A program made the position numbers and the translations under genes. Positions 1 through 8,690 of a stretch of DNA of 64,000 nucleotides are shown piece after piece. The notes beneath the pieces are model-generated. The model was not told where the DNA came from. It saw only the letters and a program-made list of their open reading frames with translations, and did not search any database. The stretch is taken from contig NZ_KV827649.1 in NCBI RefSeq assembly GCF_001836165.1, positions 118,008-182,007 of the forward strand, given 5' to 3'. Source of the DNA: Corynebacterium sp. HMSC036D02. Lineage in GTDB: Bacteria; Actinomycetota; Actinomycetes; Mycobacteriales; Mycobacteriaceae. The number at the start of each line of letters is the position of its first letter. Within the stretch, counting starts at the first letter, position 1.

Positions 1-602
1 GTAGCCCCCGGATCCTTGTGCCCCGCAGAACGCTCCCCTAGGTAGGAAGCGCGGCCCTTCGTGGCCACCATCGGGATAGTCGCCTCCGCGCCTGCTGCTG
101 CGGCGTCGGCAGCCGCGCGCAGTACCTCAGCGGGACTCTTCGCGGCATCCGCCGCATCACGAGCGGCCCGTGCGGCCGGTGCCCAGGCATCGACCATTGT
201 CTTCTCCCCTTCAGCTGCCTTACCGCGGACGGTGATTCCTTCAAGTGCGGCTTCAATGAGAGCAACCGTCGTGGGCGCATCAATCTCTCCAGGGCCAGCG
301 GCTTTAGCCGCGCGTAGGAAAGCTGTTCCCAGCAGCGGACCAGAGGCTCCACCAACGGTGGACATAAGTGTCTTCGCCGTCAGCTTCAACACATCAGCAA
401 CATAAGAAGTCTCCGGTGAGATATCCGAATCCACTTTCTCCACGACGGCGCGGAAACCGCGATCGACGTTTTCACCATGGTCGCTATCCCCAATGGCGCG
501 GTCAAGCTCGATGAGTTCCTCGCGGTGTTCGTGTGCCGCTGCGGCGCAGTTTTTCATCCACGCCTGGGCCCACGCTGTTGACAATGTCGCACTGTTGGTC
601 AT
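1..602 (-). CDS. dhaL: Dihydroxyacetone kinase subunit DhaL (partial, runs off the left edge)
   Basis: This is the ADP/ATP-binding subunit that phosphorylates dihydroxyacetone held by DhaK. The visible 200 residues start with ATG at 602 and contain the nucleotide/Mg-binding motif IGDSDHGENVDRG; the family usually has GDGDHG, so one Gly is Ser here. GGASGPLLGT and the late SAGHKDPGA segment are also typical of DhaL, and only the last few residues should be missing. The start lies 2 nt after the dhaK stop, with AAGGA just upstream, so the two genes are one operon. Whether the phosphate comes from PTS-fed DhaM or from ATP cannot be decided, because the next gene is outside the window. Confidence 0.92.
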   Translation of the reverse strand, partial: MTNSATLSTAWAQAWMKNCAAAAHEHREELIELDRAIGDSDHGENVDRGFRAVVEKVDSDISPETSYVADVLKLTAKTLMSTVGGASGPLLGTAFLRAAKAAGPGEIDAPTTVALIEAALEGITVRGKAAEGEKTMVDAWAPAARAARDAADAAKSPAEVLRAAADAAAAGAEATIPMVATKGRASYLGERSAGHKDPGA

Positions 603-604
603 AT

Positions 605-1606
605 CTACATTCCTTGTCGTAGTGCAGCGGTGTGGCACGGGTCATCAAAAAGCTCGAGGTCTTCCTCGTCCGCGCGCATGACGGTAACGGAGCATCCGGC
701 CATATCTAGGCTGGTAACGAAGTTACCCACGAGGGAGCGCTCGATGCTCACGCCTGCCTCCTGCAGGCGCTGGGCGACGCGACGATAGACCACGTACAGC
801 TCGGACGCCGGGGTGGCTCCCATACCGTTGACGACAACGATAGTGCGCTCCCCCTTGTTCAGTTCAAGATCCGCCAGCACGGGATCGAGCAGGTGGTCCG
901 TGACATCATCGGCAGAAACCAGAGGAATTTCCTTGCGGCCCGGCTCGCCATGGATACCCACGCCGAGTTCGACTTCGTCTTCCCCGAGGCCGAAGGAGGG
1001 TTTGCCCACATGGGGCACGGTGCAGGCAGAAAGCGCTGCTCCCATAGTCGCGGTATTCTCCACTACCTTCTTCGCCACAGCAGTTACTGCCGCGAGATCA
1101 TCTCCGCGTTCAGCTGCGGCACCTGCCAGCTTCTCCACCAACAGCGTTCCGGCAACGCCGCGGCGACCGGCGGTGAAGGTGGAGTCTTCCACCGCAACAT
1201 CGTCATCGACAACGACCTGGCTGACCTCAATGTCATCGAATTCTGCCAGCTCCGCCGCGGTGTCAAAGTTGAGGACATCGCCGGTGTAGTTCTTGACAAT
1301 GTAGAGCACCCCCGCCCCAGCGTTCACAGCTTCGGTGGCGGCTTGGATAGCGTCCGGCGTAGGCGACGTGAACATGGCACCTGGCACTGCCGCGTCCAAC
1401 ATGCCATGCCCAACGAAACCCGCATGCAACGGCTCGTGCCCAGATCCACCGCCAGAGACAATGGCAACCTTGCCGTCTTCTTTCCCCTGCTTGCGGGCAA
1501 CGAAGAGCGGATCGGTGGAGCGAGTGACGATGTCACCGTGGGCTAAAGCAAAGCCCTCCACTGATTCGGCTACTACGTTGTCCGGTAAGTTGATGAGCTT
1601 TTTCAT
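605..1606 (-). CDS. dhaK: Dihydroxyacetone kinase subunit DhaK
   Basis: DhaK binds dihydroxyacetone covalently as a hemiaminal on a histidine, here most likely the His in GVGIHGEPG. The protein of 333 residues has the family N-terminus MKKLINLPDNVV and the glycine-rich GGGSGHEPLHAGFVG segment. I chose the ATG at 1606 because AAGGAG lies 7 nt upstream; an adjacent in-frame ATG at 1609 is only 4 nt from it. A TAGAAT hexamer at 1698-1693 on the minus strand is a possible -10. The gene heads an operon with dhaL and probably feeds dihydroxyacetone phosphate into glycolysis. Confidence 0.94.
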   Translation of the reverse strand: MKKLINLPDNVVAESVEGFALAHGDIVTRSTDPLFVARKQGKEDGKVAIVSGGGSGHEPLHAGFVGHGMLDAAVPGAMFTSPTPDAIQAATEAVNAGAGVLYIVKNYTGDVLNFDTAAELAEFDDIEVSQVVVDDDVAVEDSTFTAGRRGVAGTLLVEKLAGAAAERGDDLAAVTAVAKKVVENTATMGAALSACTVPHVGKPSFGLGEDEVELGVGIHGEPGRKEIPLVSADDVTDHLLDPVLADLELNKGERTIVVVNGMGATPASELYVVYRRVAQRLQEAGVSIERSLVGNFVTSLDMAGCSVTVMRADEEDLELFDDPCHTAALRQGM

Positions 1607-1711
1607 CATCCATCTCCTTAGGTTTTCATTGGCCTCGAGCACTCTTTACGGATTGCTGCCGAGCCTACCCGCGCTACCGGATACTGTGCCGAATTCTACT
1701 GCGTCCGCGCG

Positions 1712-3502
1712 CTACCACTTGCGCAGGTAATCTATGCGCTCCTGGAGCTGCTCAGCATTACACAATGCGGTGGGCGGGCCCCCGCAGGCCTTGCGAGCTT
1801 CGGTGTGGATGGCGCCGTGTGGACGTCCGGTGCGTTGGGCGGTGATAGACACTACTGTGTTGAGCTCTTTGCGCAACGCGGAAATCTCATCCACCACACC
1901 TGGCTGGGAACCGGCGCTGCTTGCCGACGCCTCCGCCCCGCGCTTGGGCGCATGTGGGGTGCCGTAGAGCTTGCGGCGTTGTTCTTCCGCCGCCTCTGCA
2001 GCCCGGCGCGCCTTCTCTTCTGCTTCGCGGCGGTCCAGCTCATCGGACTGCTTCTTGCGCAGAAGGTCCTTGACCTGGTCGGCGTCGAGAAGCCCGGGGA
2101 TGCCGAGGAAATCCTCTTCTTCATCGGTGATGTTGCCCGTGGTGAACTGCGAGCCGTTGTAGAGCAGTCCTGAGAATTCTGCTTCCGCGCCTAAGGATTC
2201 ATAGGAAGGCTCGAGCATGTCCGGTTCGGACTTCTTCTTATTGGCGTCCTCGAGCAGCTCATCGTCCCAGCCTTCCTTGTCGGGGTTTTTCTCCCCTCCC
2301 AGAACGTGGTCGCGTTGCTTCTCCATGTTCTCGGCAAGTCCCAAGAGCACCGGCACGGAAGGAAGAAAGACTGAGGCTGTCTCGCCGGGCATGCGGGAGC
2401 GCACGAAGCGGCCGATGGCCTGTGCGAAGAAGAGCGGTGTCGAAGCAGAGGTGGCATACACGCCCACTGCGAGGCGGGGAACGTCGACGCCCTCCGACAC
2501 CATGCGCACGGCCACCATCCACTCGTCGGTGGATTCAGAGAACTCCGCAATACGCGCCGAGGAGCCTGGGTCATCGGAGAGGATGACAGAGACTGGGGTA
2601 TTGGAAATCTGCTTGAGGATCTTGGCGTAGGCGCGCGCGGTTGTCGTGTCGGTAGCGAGCACAAGGCCGCCGGCGTCCGGCATGTTGCGGCGCATCTGCA
2701 TCAGCCGTGTGTGCGCCGCCTGCAAGACGGTGGGGATCCACTCGCCTTTCGGGTCGAGGGCCGTGCGCCAGGCGCGGGCGGTCTGCTCCGGATTGAGAAT
2801 ATCTCCGAGACGGGCCGCATGTTCCTCACCGGCACTATCGCGCCAGCGGGACTCGCCGGAGTAGCTGAGGAAGACGACGGGGCGCACGACACCGTCAGCA
2901 AGCGCATCGCCATAGCCATACGTGTGATCAGAGCGGGATACGAGGTGACCTTCCCCATCCTCCTCGTAGCGCACGAAAGGGATCTGCGAGTCATCGGAGC
3001 GGAAGGGAGTACCGGTCAGCGCGAGGCGGTGCTCCGCATCATCATAGGCTTCCCGCACACCATCGCCCCAGCTCTTGGCTTCACCGGCGTGGTGGATCTC
3101 ATCGAGGATCACCAGGGTGCGCCGCGCCGAGGCAACCGCGCGGTGCTTGTACGGGTGCATGCCCACCTGCGCATAGGTCACCACGACACCGTCCATCGCG
3201 GGGTTGACTCCCGAGGAGTTTGTGAACTTGGGGTCGAGCGCTAGCCCTACGCGGGAGGCGGATTCCGACCACTGCACTTTGAGGTGCTCGGTGGGCACCA
3301 CCACGATGACACGCTCTACGGTGCGGTCCGCCATGAGCTCTGTGGCCACACGCAGAGCAAAGGTAGTCTTACCTGCGCCTGGCGTTGCCACCGCCATGAA
3401 ATCCTTCGGCTTGGTGGCTAGGAACTTATCCAAAGCTGCGCGTTGCCACACGCGAAGCGAACCACTATTGGCAAATCTCTGTGCTGGAGTCTGTGTAGAC
3501 AC
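1712..3502 (-). CDS. Superfamily II DEAD/DEAH-type helicase
   Basis: This 596-residue protein has a Walker A motif (ATPGAGKTT, residues 39-47), a DEIHHA motif II near residue 135, TGTPFRSDD as motif III, and a motif V/VI block ending AIGRFVRSR. These place it with the type I restriction/UvsW-like SF2 helicases found widely in actinobacteria. The C-terminal third is charged, Ala/Glu/Arg-rich and probably coiled-coil around residues 480-530. Translation starts at GTG 3502; GAGGGGG upstream is rather far for a Shine-Dalgarno. Substrate (DNA or RNA) and role are unknown. It is transcribed towards dhaK but is separated from it by about 105 bp. Confidence 0.85.
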   Translation of the reverse strand: MSTQTPAQRFANSGSLRVWQRAALDKFLATKPKDFMAVATPGAGKTTFALRVATELMADRTVERVIVVVPTEHLKVQWSESASRVGLALDPKFTNSSGVNPAMDGVVVTYAQVGMHPYKHRAVASARRTLVILDEIHHAGEAKSWGDGVREAYDDAEHRLALTGTPFRSDDSQIPFVRYEEDGEGHLVSRSDHTYGYGDALADGVVRPVVFLSYSGESRWRDSAGEEHAARLGDILNPEQTARAWRTALDPKGEWIPTVLQAAHTRLMQMRRNMPDAGGLVLATDTTTARAYAKILKQISNTPVSVILSDDPGSSARIAEFSESTDEWMVAVRMVSEGVDVPRLAVGVYATSASTPLFFAQAIGRFVRSRMPGETASVFLPSVPVLLGLAENMEKQRDHVLGGEKNPDKEGWDDELLEDANKKKSEPDMLEPSYESLGAEAEFSGLLYNGSQFTTGNITDEEEDFLGIPGLLDADQVKDLLRKKQSDELDRREAEEKARRAAEAAEEQRRKLYGTPHAPKRGAEASASSAGSQPGVVDEISALRKELNTVVSITAQRTGRPHGAIHTEARKACGGPPTALCNAEQLQERIDYLRKW

Positions 3503-3604
3503 GGTCAGCGATTATCCCCCTCTAGTTATCCCAACATCCCGCTTCTCTGAAGTTCTCGATCCTTAATGCTTGGCATCGACGCAGGATGAACGTCGATGCA
3601 CAGC

Positions 3605-3856
3605 TTAACGGCGGCGCAAGCTCTTATAGACGCGCTCGCAGTCAGGGCACACGGGCGAACCAGGCTTGGCTTGCTTGGTTACCGGGAAGGTCTCTCCGCA
3701 CAGGGCAACGACGTACTTGCCGTTGACCGCGGAGTCGAGGATCTGGTTCTTCTTCACGTAGTGGAAGAACTTCGGGGTGTCGTCGTTGGTCGACGTATCC
3801 TCGCGGACATCAGGGCGCTCAATAGTCTTAGTCGTCGTACTCACGCCCACTATCAT
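3605..3856 (-). CDS. DUF3039 small zinc-ribbon-like protein
   Basis: An 83-residue protein matching the actinobacterial DUF3039 family by its conserved core KKNQILDSAVNGKYVVALCG and the ending PGSPVCPDCERVYKSLR. The single Cys of ALCG plus the CPDC pair and a nearby His could hold a metal. The start is uncertain: ATG 3856, or GTG 3850 or 3844, the last giving MSTTTKTIERPD, which looks more natural. It is divergent from the DUF3099 gene, 48 bp away. No function is known for the family. Confidence 0.8.
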   Translation of the reverse strand: MIVGVSTTTKTIERPDVREDTSTNDDTPKFFHYVKKNQILDSAVNGKYVVALCGETFPVTKQAKPGSPVCPDCERVYKSLRRR

Positions 3857-3904
3857 GCCGCATCAGTATCGAAGTTGGCGAGTCCTCCAGCTACGCTGAT
3901 AGGC

Positions 3905-4387
3905 ATGACCCCTTCGAACTCGCGCGATAACACCCGCCATACCCCACGATCGGGGCAGCGGCGCGGACGTCGATTCGGGCGCGAAACGCACCTCATCACC
4001 ACGGCAAAACTCGCCCCGGGTCAAGACCGGCATCGCCGCGAGATCATCTACTCCATACTGCAGTTTCTGCGCGTTCCCTCCCTCCTGATATCCGGAGCCA
4101 TGGTTTATGTTTGGCAGTGGTGGATTCCCGCTGCCCTCGTCGTCGCCGTCACCTTCCCTCTCCCCTGGATCGCTGTGGTCATTGGCAATGGCCGGGGTCA
4201 AAAGAAAGACAAACGCGAAAAAGCTGTTTATAAACCAGCCCTTGCCCGGCAAATGGCGCAGGCGCAACGTGAGGAACTCACCAGCGGTTCCCACGGTGAA
4301 CTGCCCGGCGCGCCTGGGCGGCACAATCCCTCGTCAGGAGCAGACGCAAACAGTACTGCAACTGACACAATTGACCACGAAGATTAG
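3905..4387 (+). CDS. DUF3099 membrane protein
   Basis: A 160-residue protein with a basic, disordered N-terminus, two predicted membrane helices (roughly residues 55-75 and 78-98) and a polar tail; this is the layout of the DUF3099 family of actinobacteria. A -10-like TACGCT at 3892-3897 lies exactly 7 nt before ATG 3905 and there is no Shine-Dalgarno, so the mRNA may be leaderless. Open frame extends far upstream, but those codons overlap the divergent DUF3039 gene and are not expected to be used. Function unknown. Confidence 0.78.
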   Translation: MTPSNSRDNTRHTPRSGQRRGRRFGRETHLITTAKLAPGQDRHRREIIYSILQFLRVPSLLISGAMVYVWQWWIPAALVVAVTFPLPWIAVVIGNGRGQKKDKREKAVYKPALARQMAQAQREELTSGSHGELPGAPGRHNPSSGADANSTATDTIDHED

Positions 4388-4429
4388 AACATCACTGTTT
4401 CCCTCCCCGATGCATTTAAGGATTCTCTT

Positions 4430-6007
4430 GTGAGCACCCAGCAGCCTTCTCCTTTTGGCCCAGCGATGAACCCGGAACACCCCATCGCGGACGTTGCGGC
4501 AGAACTTTCCCGAGTCTTTGCGGACGCAGGGTTTAGTGCGGATGGCATCGCAGGCCACCTGGGACCCGAGTTCACCGAAGCCCTGCATCGCGGAGAGCCC
4601 GCCGCAGTTGCCCTGGGCGCAAACGGTGATTCCCGCCTGGACCATCTCATCCGTATCTTCTTGCTACATGAACATGTACCAGCCACGCTGCTTTCCGACG
4701 TCCTCGGTGCGCGCCTAGCTGCCCAGCTCATTGATTGCGGTGTCGTGTTCAGCGATGAACACGGCACCGCCTACGTGGCTTATGACATTCGACCGCACAT
4801 CATCGTGGGCAAGAATCGTGTCGTGTTCTCCGATGTTGATGCATCGCTGGTGGATCACGTACCTGGCTCTGAGCATGTGTTGGGAGTAGGCTCGGCCAGC
4901 CTGTCTTTGTTGCATTCCACGCCAACGACACCGGTGGAATCAGTACTAGATTTGGGCACAGGTTCGGGCGTCCAGGTCCTCGGGCAGCTGGATTCTGCGC
5001 AACGCATTGTGGCTACCGACGTCCATGAGCGAGCCCTCGAACTCGCCCGCGCCACCGTCCTCGCGGCGGAGGCGGAAGACCGCGTTGAGCTACGCCACGG
5101 CTCCTGGTACGAACCGGTTGAGAATGAGCGCTTCGACCGCATTGTGGCTAACCCTCCATTCGTGGTTGGCTTGCCCGAAGTGGGGCATGTCTATCGAGAC
5201 TCCGGCCTCAACCTGGATGGAGCAAGCGAGCTAGTGGTATCCCAGGCAGTCGAGCATCTCAACCCTGGGGGCACAGCGCACATACTCGCAGCCTGGGTGC
5301 ATCAAGGCGAAGAATCATGGCAGCAGCGCGTCGCCTCGTGGCTGCCGGATACCGGCGTGGCCGCATGGATCATTCAGCGCGATGTAGCGGACCCAGCGTT
5401 ATATGTCTCAACCTGGTTGAGCGATGAATCCGTGGATGTTCGCAGCCATGAAGGCCAAGAGCGGTCACGCCGGTGGCTGGAGCACTTCCGTGAAAATGAG
5501 GTCACCGGAATCGGGTTTGGTTTCGTGGCCATCCAGCGCATCGGTGAGGACGAGCCCTCGGATATCTTGGCGGAGACCATGGCGCAGCCAGTTATCGATC
5601 CGCTCGGCCCTGAAGTGGAAGAGTACTTCGCGCGCGTCGAATGGCTGCGCAACCTGGTGCCGGGTGAATTGGAAACTAAGCATGTGCAGCTGCGCCCCGG
5701 GGTGGCCCGTGAAGACGTTGCACTGCCCGATGGAGACCTAGGCATGGGCTTTGAACGCGCGGCGCTGCGGCTCAGCCGCACCGATGGTCCCCGCTGGCAG
5801 CACGATGTCGATGAGCATCTCGCTGCCATTGTCGCCGGGCTTAACCCGAATGGTTTGAGCATCGGTGAAACCATCGAGCTCTACGCTGCCGCGCAGGGTT
5901 TTGAAGAAGCCGAGTTGGTCAGTGCAGCACTTCCGGCCATCGTGGATCTTATCCGCCATGGGCTTCTCATCCCGACCGAGCTGCTAGCTTTTAGCAACAC
6001 TGAGTAG
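4430..6007 (+). CDS. Class I SAM-dependent methyltransferase (N5-glutamine/RsmC-like)
   Basis: The 525-residue protein has a SAM-binding motif I, VLDLGTGSGVQVL (about residue 172), and the NPPF motif (about residue 240) shared by N5-glutamine and N6-adenine/guanine rRNA methyltransferases. An N-terminal alpha-helical domain (about 150 residues) and a C-terminal acidic domain match the actinobacterial DUF7059-methyltransferase-DUF7782 architecture. Start is GTG 4430 with AAGGA 6 nt upstream. The target (a release factor, ribosomal protein or rRNA) is not shown by the sequence. It stands alone, followed about 100 bp later by dtd. Confidence 0.82.
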   Translation: MSTQQPSPFGPAMNPEHPIADVAAELSRVFADAGFSADGIAGHLGPEFTEALHRGEPAAVALGANGDSRLDHLIRIFLLHEHVPATLLSDVLGARLAAQLIDCGVVFSDEHGTAYVAYDIRPHIIVGKNRVVFSDVDASLVDHVPGSEHVLGVGSASLSLLHSTPTTPVESVLDLGTGSGVQVLGQLDSAQRIVATDVHERALELARATVLAAEAEDRVELRHGSWYEPVENERFDRIVANPPFVVGLPEVGHVYRDSGLNLDGASELVVSQAVEHLNPGGTAHILAAWVHQGEESWQQRVASWLPDTGVAAWIIQRDVADPALYVSTWLSDESVDVRSHEGQERSRRWLEHFRENEVTGIGFGFVAIQRIGEDEPSDILAETMAQPVIDPLGPEVEEYFARVEWLRNLVPGELETKHVQLRPGVAREDVALPDGDLGMGFERAALRLSRTDGPRWQHDVDEHLAAIVAGLNPNGLSIGETIELYAAAQGFEEAELVSAALPAIVDLIRHGLLIPTELLAFSNTE

Positions 6008-6106
6008 CCTCGTTCCTCCGCTACGAGCCACTTTCCTCCTTCAGTCCCCGCAGACTTCTCATCCGAGAAAGAACTCCTCTACAGAAAGGCTGTGTACTTC
6101 CCTCCC

Positions 6107-6583
6107 ATGCGTGCTGTTTTAACCCGCGTTTCTGAAGCCTCTGTCACCGTGAACAACGACGTCGTTGGGTCCATTACCTGCCCCGACACCGGCGGCATCC
6201 TGGCACTCATTGGTGTATCGCGAGAGGACGTCGAGGCAGGCGGTGACGCCACCGCTAGCGACGGCCCGACCTTGGAAGAGAAGATGGACACGATGGCGCG
6301 CAAGATCGCTGAGCTGCGCATCCTCGAGGGCGAAACCAGCGTGGTCGATAGTGGTGCGCCAGTTCTGGTGGTCAGCCAGTTCACTCTCTACGGACGAACC
6401 GCGAAAGGCCGCCGCCCTTCGTGGTCAGATGCTGCCCCAGGAGAAGCCGCGGAGCCGGTGATTCAGGGAATTGTTGCGCGCCTGCGCGACCGCGGAATCA
6501 CCGTGGAGGAAGGCCGCTTCGGAGCGATGATGCGCGTCTCCTCGGTCAACGAAGGGCCATTCACCGTGCTCGTGGAAGTCTAG
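6107..6583 (+). CDS. dtd: D-aminoacyl-tRNA deacylase
   Basis: Dtd hydrolyses D-amino acids mischarged onto tRNA and clears Gly-tRNA(Ala). Both signature motifs are present: SQFTLYG, which carries the active-site Thr, and NEGPFT, the chirality-checking NxGPxT loop. Length 158 residues is slightly above the usual 145-150 because of an acidic insert (about residues 45-60). I chose ATG 6107, giving the family-typical [13 protein letters not shown]; an in-frame GTG at 6092 sits directly on a purine run and fits the family less well. There is no clear Shine-Dalgarno, and TACTTC lies 6 nt before the ATG. Confidence 0.93.
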   Translation: MRAVLTRVSEASVTVNNDVVGSITCPDTGGILALIGVSREDVEAGGDATASDGPTLEEKMDTMARKIAELRILEGETSVVDSGAPVLVVSQFTLYGRTAKGRRPSWSDAAPGEAAEPVIQGIVARLRDRGITVEEGRFGAMMRVSSVNEGPFTVLVEV

Positions 6584-6623
6584 ATGCGGCGCGCCTCCCC
6601 CAAAATGGCCTAAAACCTCCTTC

Positions 6624-6662
6624 TTCCCGTGGGGTGTTAGAACATTTTTCGTGCCACGGGAA
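6624..6662. repeat. Perfect 9-bp inverted repeat overlapping the sigB -35 element
   Basis: TTCCCGTGG at 6624-6632 and CCACGGGAA at 6654-6662 are exact reverse complements separated by 21 nt; the spacer holds a smaller TGTTagAACA palindrome (6635-6644). The right arm supplies the GGAA of the SigH-type promoter. There is no following T-run, so a plain intrinsic terminator for dtd is less likely than an operator or fortuitous pairing. Confidence 0.6.
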
Positions 6663-6684
6663 CTAACTGCGCTGAAAGCTCGTT
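6659..6684 (+). promoter_or_regulatory. SigH-type promoter of sigB
   Basis: GGAAC at 6659-6663, 17 nt, then CGTT at 6681-6684 matches the corynebacterial SigH consensus (GGAA about 18 nt before GTT). In C. glutamicum sigB is known to be SigH-dependent, so position and motif agree. Transcription would start near 6690, giving a leader of about 30 nt that contains AGGAGG at 6711-6716. Confidence 0.75.
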
Positions 6685-6722
6685 GTAGGAGATGAACCAA
6701 GCCGCAACTTAGGAGGCATGAG

Positions 6723-7718
6723 ATGGCCACATCATCCGCTGCTAGCGTCCAGGACGAGGACGGACAGGAAGTTGACCGCGGCTCACGCCGTAACCAGACA
6801 AATGACAATCCCTCCGCGGACTTGGTCCGCGTTTATCTCAACGGAATCGGCAAAACTGCGCTGCTGAGTGCTGAGGACGAGGTTGAGCTCGCACAGGCCA
6901 TCGAGGTTGGCCTGTACGCCGAGTACAAGCTCGCCAATGCCGAAAAGCTGACCCGCGCTGAGAAGCGCGACCTGAAGATTTTGGCCCGCGAAGGCAAGAA
7001 GGCACGCTCCCACCTCCTGGAGGCGAACCTGCGTCTCGTGGTCTCCCTGGCTAAGCGCTATACCGGCCGTGGCATGCCCCTGCTGGACCTCATCCAGGAA
7101 GGTAACTTGGGCCTGATTCGTGCGATGGAGAAGTTTGATTATGCCAAGGGCTTCAAGTTCTCCACATATGCAACGTGGTGGATCCGCCAGGCCATTACCC
7201 GCGGCATGGCTGACCAGTCCCGCACTATCCGCCTCCCTGTGCACCTGGTAGAGCAGGTAAATAAGCTTTCCCGCATTAAGCGCGAGATGTACCAGTCCTT
7301 GGGCCGCGAGGCCACGAATGAGGAGCTCGCTGAAGAATCCGGAATCGAAGAGTCCAAGATCGAGATGCTGCTGCGCCAGTCCCGCGATCCTGTCTCCTTG
7401 GACATGCCAGTCGGCACCGATGAGGAAGCCCCGTTGGGTGACTTCATTGAGGATGCTGAAGCAACGGATGCCGAGACCGCTGTGGTGGCCTCCATGCGCC
7501 ACTCCGATATCCGCTCCGTGATTGGTTCCCTCGAGGAACGCGAACAGGATGTCATCCGCCTGCGCTATGGCTTGGACGATGGTGTCCCGCGAACCCTCGA
7601 CCAGATTGGCCGCAAGTTCGGCCTCTCTCGTGAGCGCGTTCGCCAAATCGAGCGTGAGGTTATGGCTAAATTGCGCGAGGGTAACCGTGCGGACCGCCTC
7701 CGTGAGTACGCGCTCTAA
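6723..7718 (+). CDS. sigB: RNA polymerase sigma factor SigB (group 2, sigma-70)
   Basis: The 331-residue protein is the non-essential principal-like sigma factor. Region 2 runs from about residue 119 ([19 protein letters not shown], then [13 protein letters not shown]) and region 4 holds the helix-turn-helix [15 protein letters not shown] near residue 296. It lacks the long acidic N-terminal region 1.1 of SigA. ATG 6723 lies 6 nt after AGGAGG; a nearby ATG at 6718 is out of frame. Its promoter looks SigH-dependent, so it probably relays heat or disulphide stress and the stationary-phase response. dtxR follows after 287 bp in the same order as in other corynebacteria. Confidence 0.96.
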   Translation: MATSSAASVQDEDGQEVDRGSRRNQTNDNPSADLVRVYLNGIGKTALLSAEDEVELAQAIEVGLYAEYKLANAEKLTRAEKRDLKILAREGKKARSHLLEANLRLVVSLAKRYTGRGMPLLDLIQEGNLGLIRAMEKFDYAKGFKFSTYATWWIRQAITRGMADQSRTIRLPVHLVEQVNKLSRIKREMYQSLGREATNEELAEESGIEESKIEMLLRQSRDPVSLDMPVGTDEEAPLGDFIEDAEATDAETAVVASMRHSDIRSVIGSLEEREQDVIRLRYGLDDGVPRTLDQIGRKFGLSRERVRQIEREVMAKLREGNRADRLREYAL

Positions 7719-7760
7719 GCCTTAGCTTCCTTCCCAGCCTTAGCCATCGAGGAATGCCCT

Positions 7761-7793
7761 TGCTGCCCAGTTGACTTGTGTTGCTGGGCCGCA
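7761..7793 (+). terminator. Possible weak terminator hairpin after sigB
   Basis: GCCCAG (7765-7770) pairs with CTGGGC (7784-7789), extended by TGC/GCA across one mismatch, with a 13-nt loop. No U-run follows, so it may be only an attenuating hairpin. Confidence 0.35.
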
Positions 7794-7919
7794 GAGGACG
7801 TTGCTCGGTGGCTTTTGTGTTACCGCACGGTGATCCTCAAGGCTTTTCAATCCCGCCCCACTCCCCCTGCCAGACGCACAGTGCTGCGCGCTCTCAGCTT
7901 TCGAAAAATGCGCTATTGT

Positions 7920-7936
7920 TTAAGATATTCTCTTAA
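7920..7936. promoter_or_regulatory. Palindrome in the dtxR promoter region
   Basis: TTAAGA (7920-7925) and TCTTAA (7931-7936) are inverted repeats 5 nt apart, about 70 nt before the dtxR start, in an AT-rich stretch that also offers -10-like hexamers (TAAGAT, TATTCT). It shares the inverted-repeat form of DtxR boxes but is a poor match to TTAGGTTAGCCTAACCTAA, so autoregulation is only a possibility. Confidence 0.35.
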
Positions 7937-8005
7937 TAGACTTCTATTACCGCGCCTAAACCTATGTGGCTACGGACCGCCGACAACGCAGAAAGGTAAG
8001 CCCAC

Positions 8006-8686
8006 GTGAGGGACCTAGTTGACACCACGGAAATGTATCTGCGAACCATCTACGAGCTCGAAGAGGAAGGTATCACCCCACTGCGCGCTCGAATTGCAGA
8101 GCGTTTAGAGCAGTCCGGACCGACCGTCTCCCAGACCGTGGCCCGGATGGAGCGCGATGGACTTCTCCACGTGCGCACCGACCGCAGCCTTGATCTCACT
8201 CAGCAGGGCCGCGAATTAGCTACCAACGTCATGCGCAAACACCGCTTGGCTGAGCGGTTGCTCACGGATGTCCTTGGCTTGGATATCCACAAGGTCCACG
8301 ACGAGGCCTGCCGGTGGGAACACGTGATGAGCGAAGAGGTGGAAAAGCGAGTCGTCGCGGTGCTGGAGGATTCTTCCCGCTCACCATTCGGCAACCCAAT
8401 CCCCGGTTTGGCACAGCTGGGTATGGCTCCGGTAGAGCTCGACTTGGGTACCCGCGCCATCGACCTTCCCACGGGCCAAGAAACCGAGGCCACCATCGTG
8501 CAAATCAATGAGGTCTTGCAAGCTGATAATTCCACCTTCCACGACCTGTATGCCTGCGGCATCCAGGTTGGCTCGCACGTCACCGTGGTCAATGAGAGCG
8601 GGACGATTAGGCTGACAACGACATCAGGGCACACCGTCGAGCTTGTCGACGACCTTGCTCACGCTATCCGCGTCAAGGAGGACTAA
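8006..8686 (+). CDS. dtxR: Iron-dependent repressor DtxR
   Basis: The 226-residue protein opens with the DtxR sequence (GTG start, then [18 protein letters not shown]). The helix-turn-helix [17 protein letters not shown] is at residues 37-53. All metal ligands are present at the canonical positions: H79, E83 and H98 (ancillary site), M10, C102, E105 and H106 (primary site). The SH3-like C-terminal domain (residues 145-226) ends [15 protein letters not shown] and is the most divergent part. With Fe2+ bound it represses siderophore and iron-uptake genes. galE starts 4 nt after its stop, so the two are co-transcribed. Confidence 0.97.
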   Translation: MRDLVDTTEMYLRTIYELEEEGITPLRARIAERLEQSGPTVSQTVARMERDGLLHVRTDRSLDLTQQGRELATNVMRKHRLAERLLTDVLGLDIHKVHDEACRWEHVMSEEVEKRVVAVLEDSSRSPFGNPIPGLAQLGMAPVELDLGTRAIDLPTGQETEATIVQINEVLQADNSTFHDLYACGIQVGSHVTVVNESGTIRLTTTSGHTVELVDDLAHAIRVKED

Positions 8687-8690
8687 ACCA

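Noticed and set aside
1670..1716. Two copies of CGCGCTACC 38 bp apart upstream of dhaK
   Set aside because: The second copy lies partly in the helicase stop region; short GC-rich repeats are common here and no regulator fits.
7776..8009. 77-codon open frame between sigB and dtxR
   Set aside because: Its sequence is Arg/Leu-rich without family similarity, and it spans the dtxR promoter and start.
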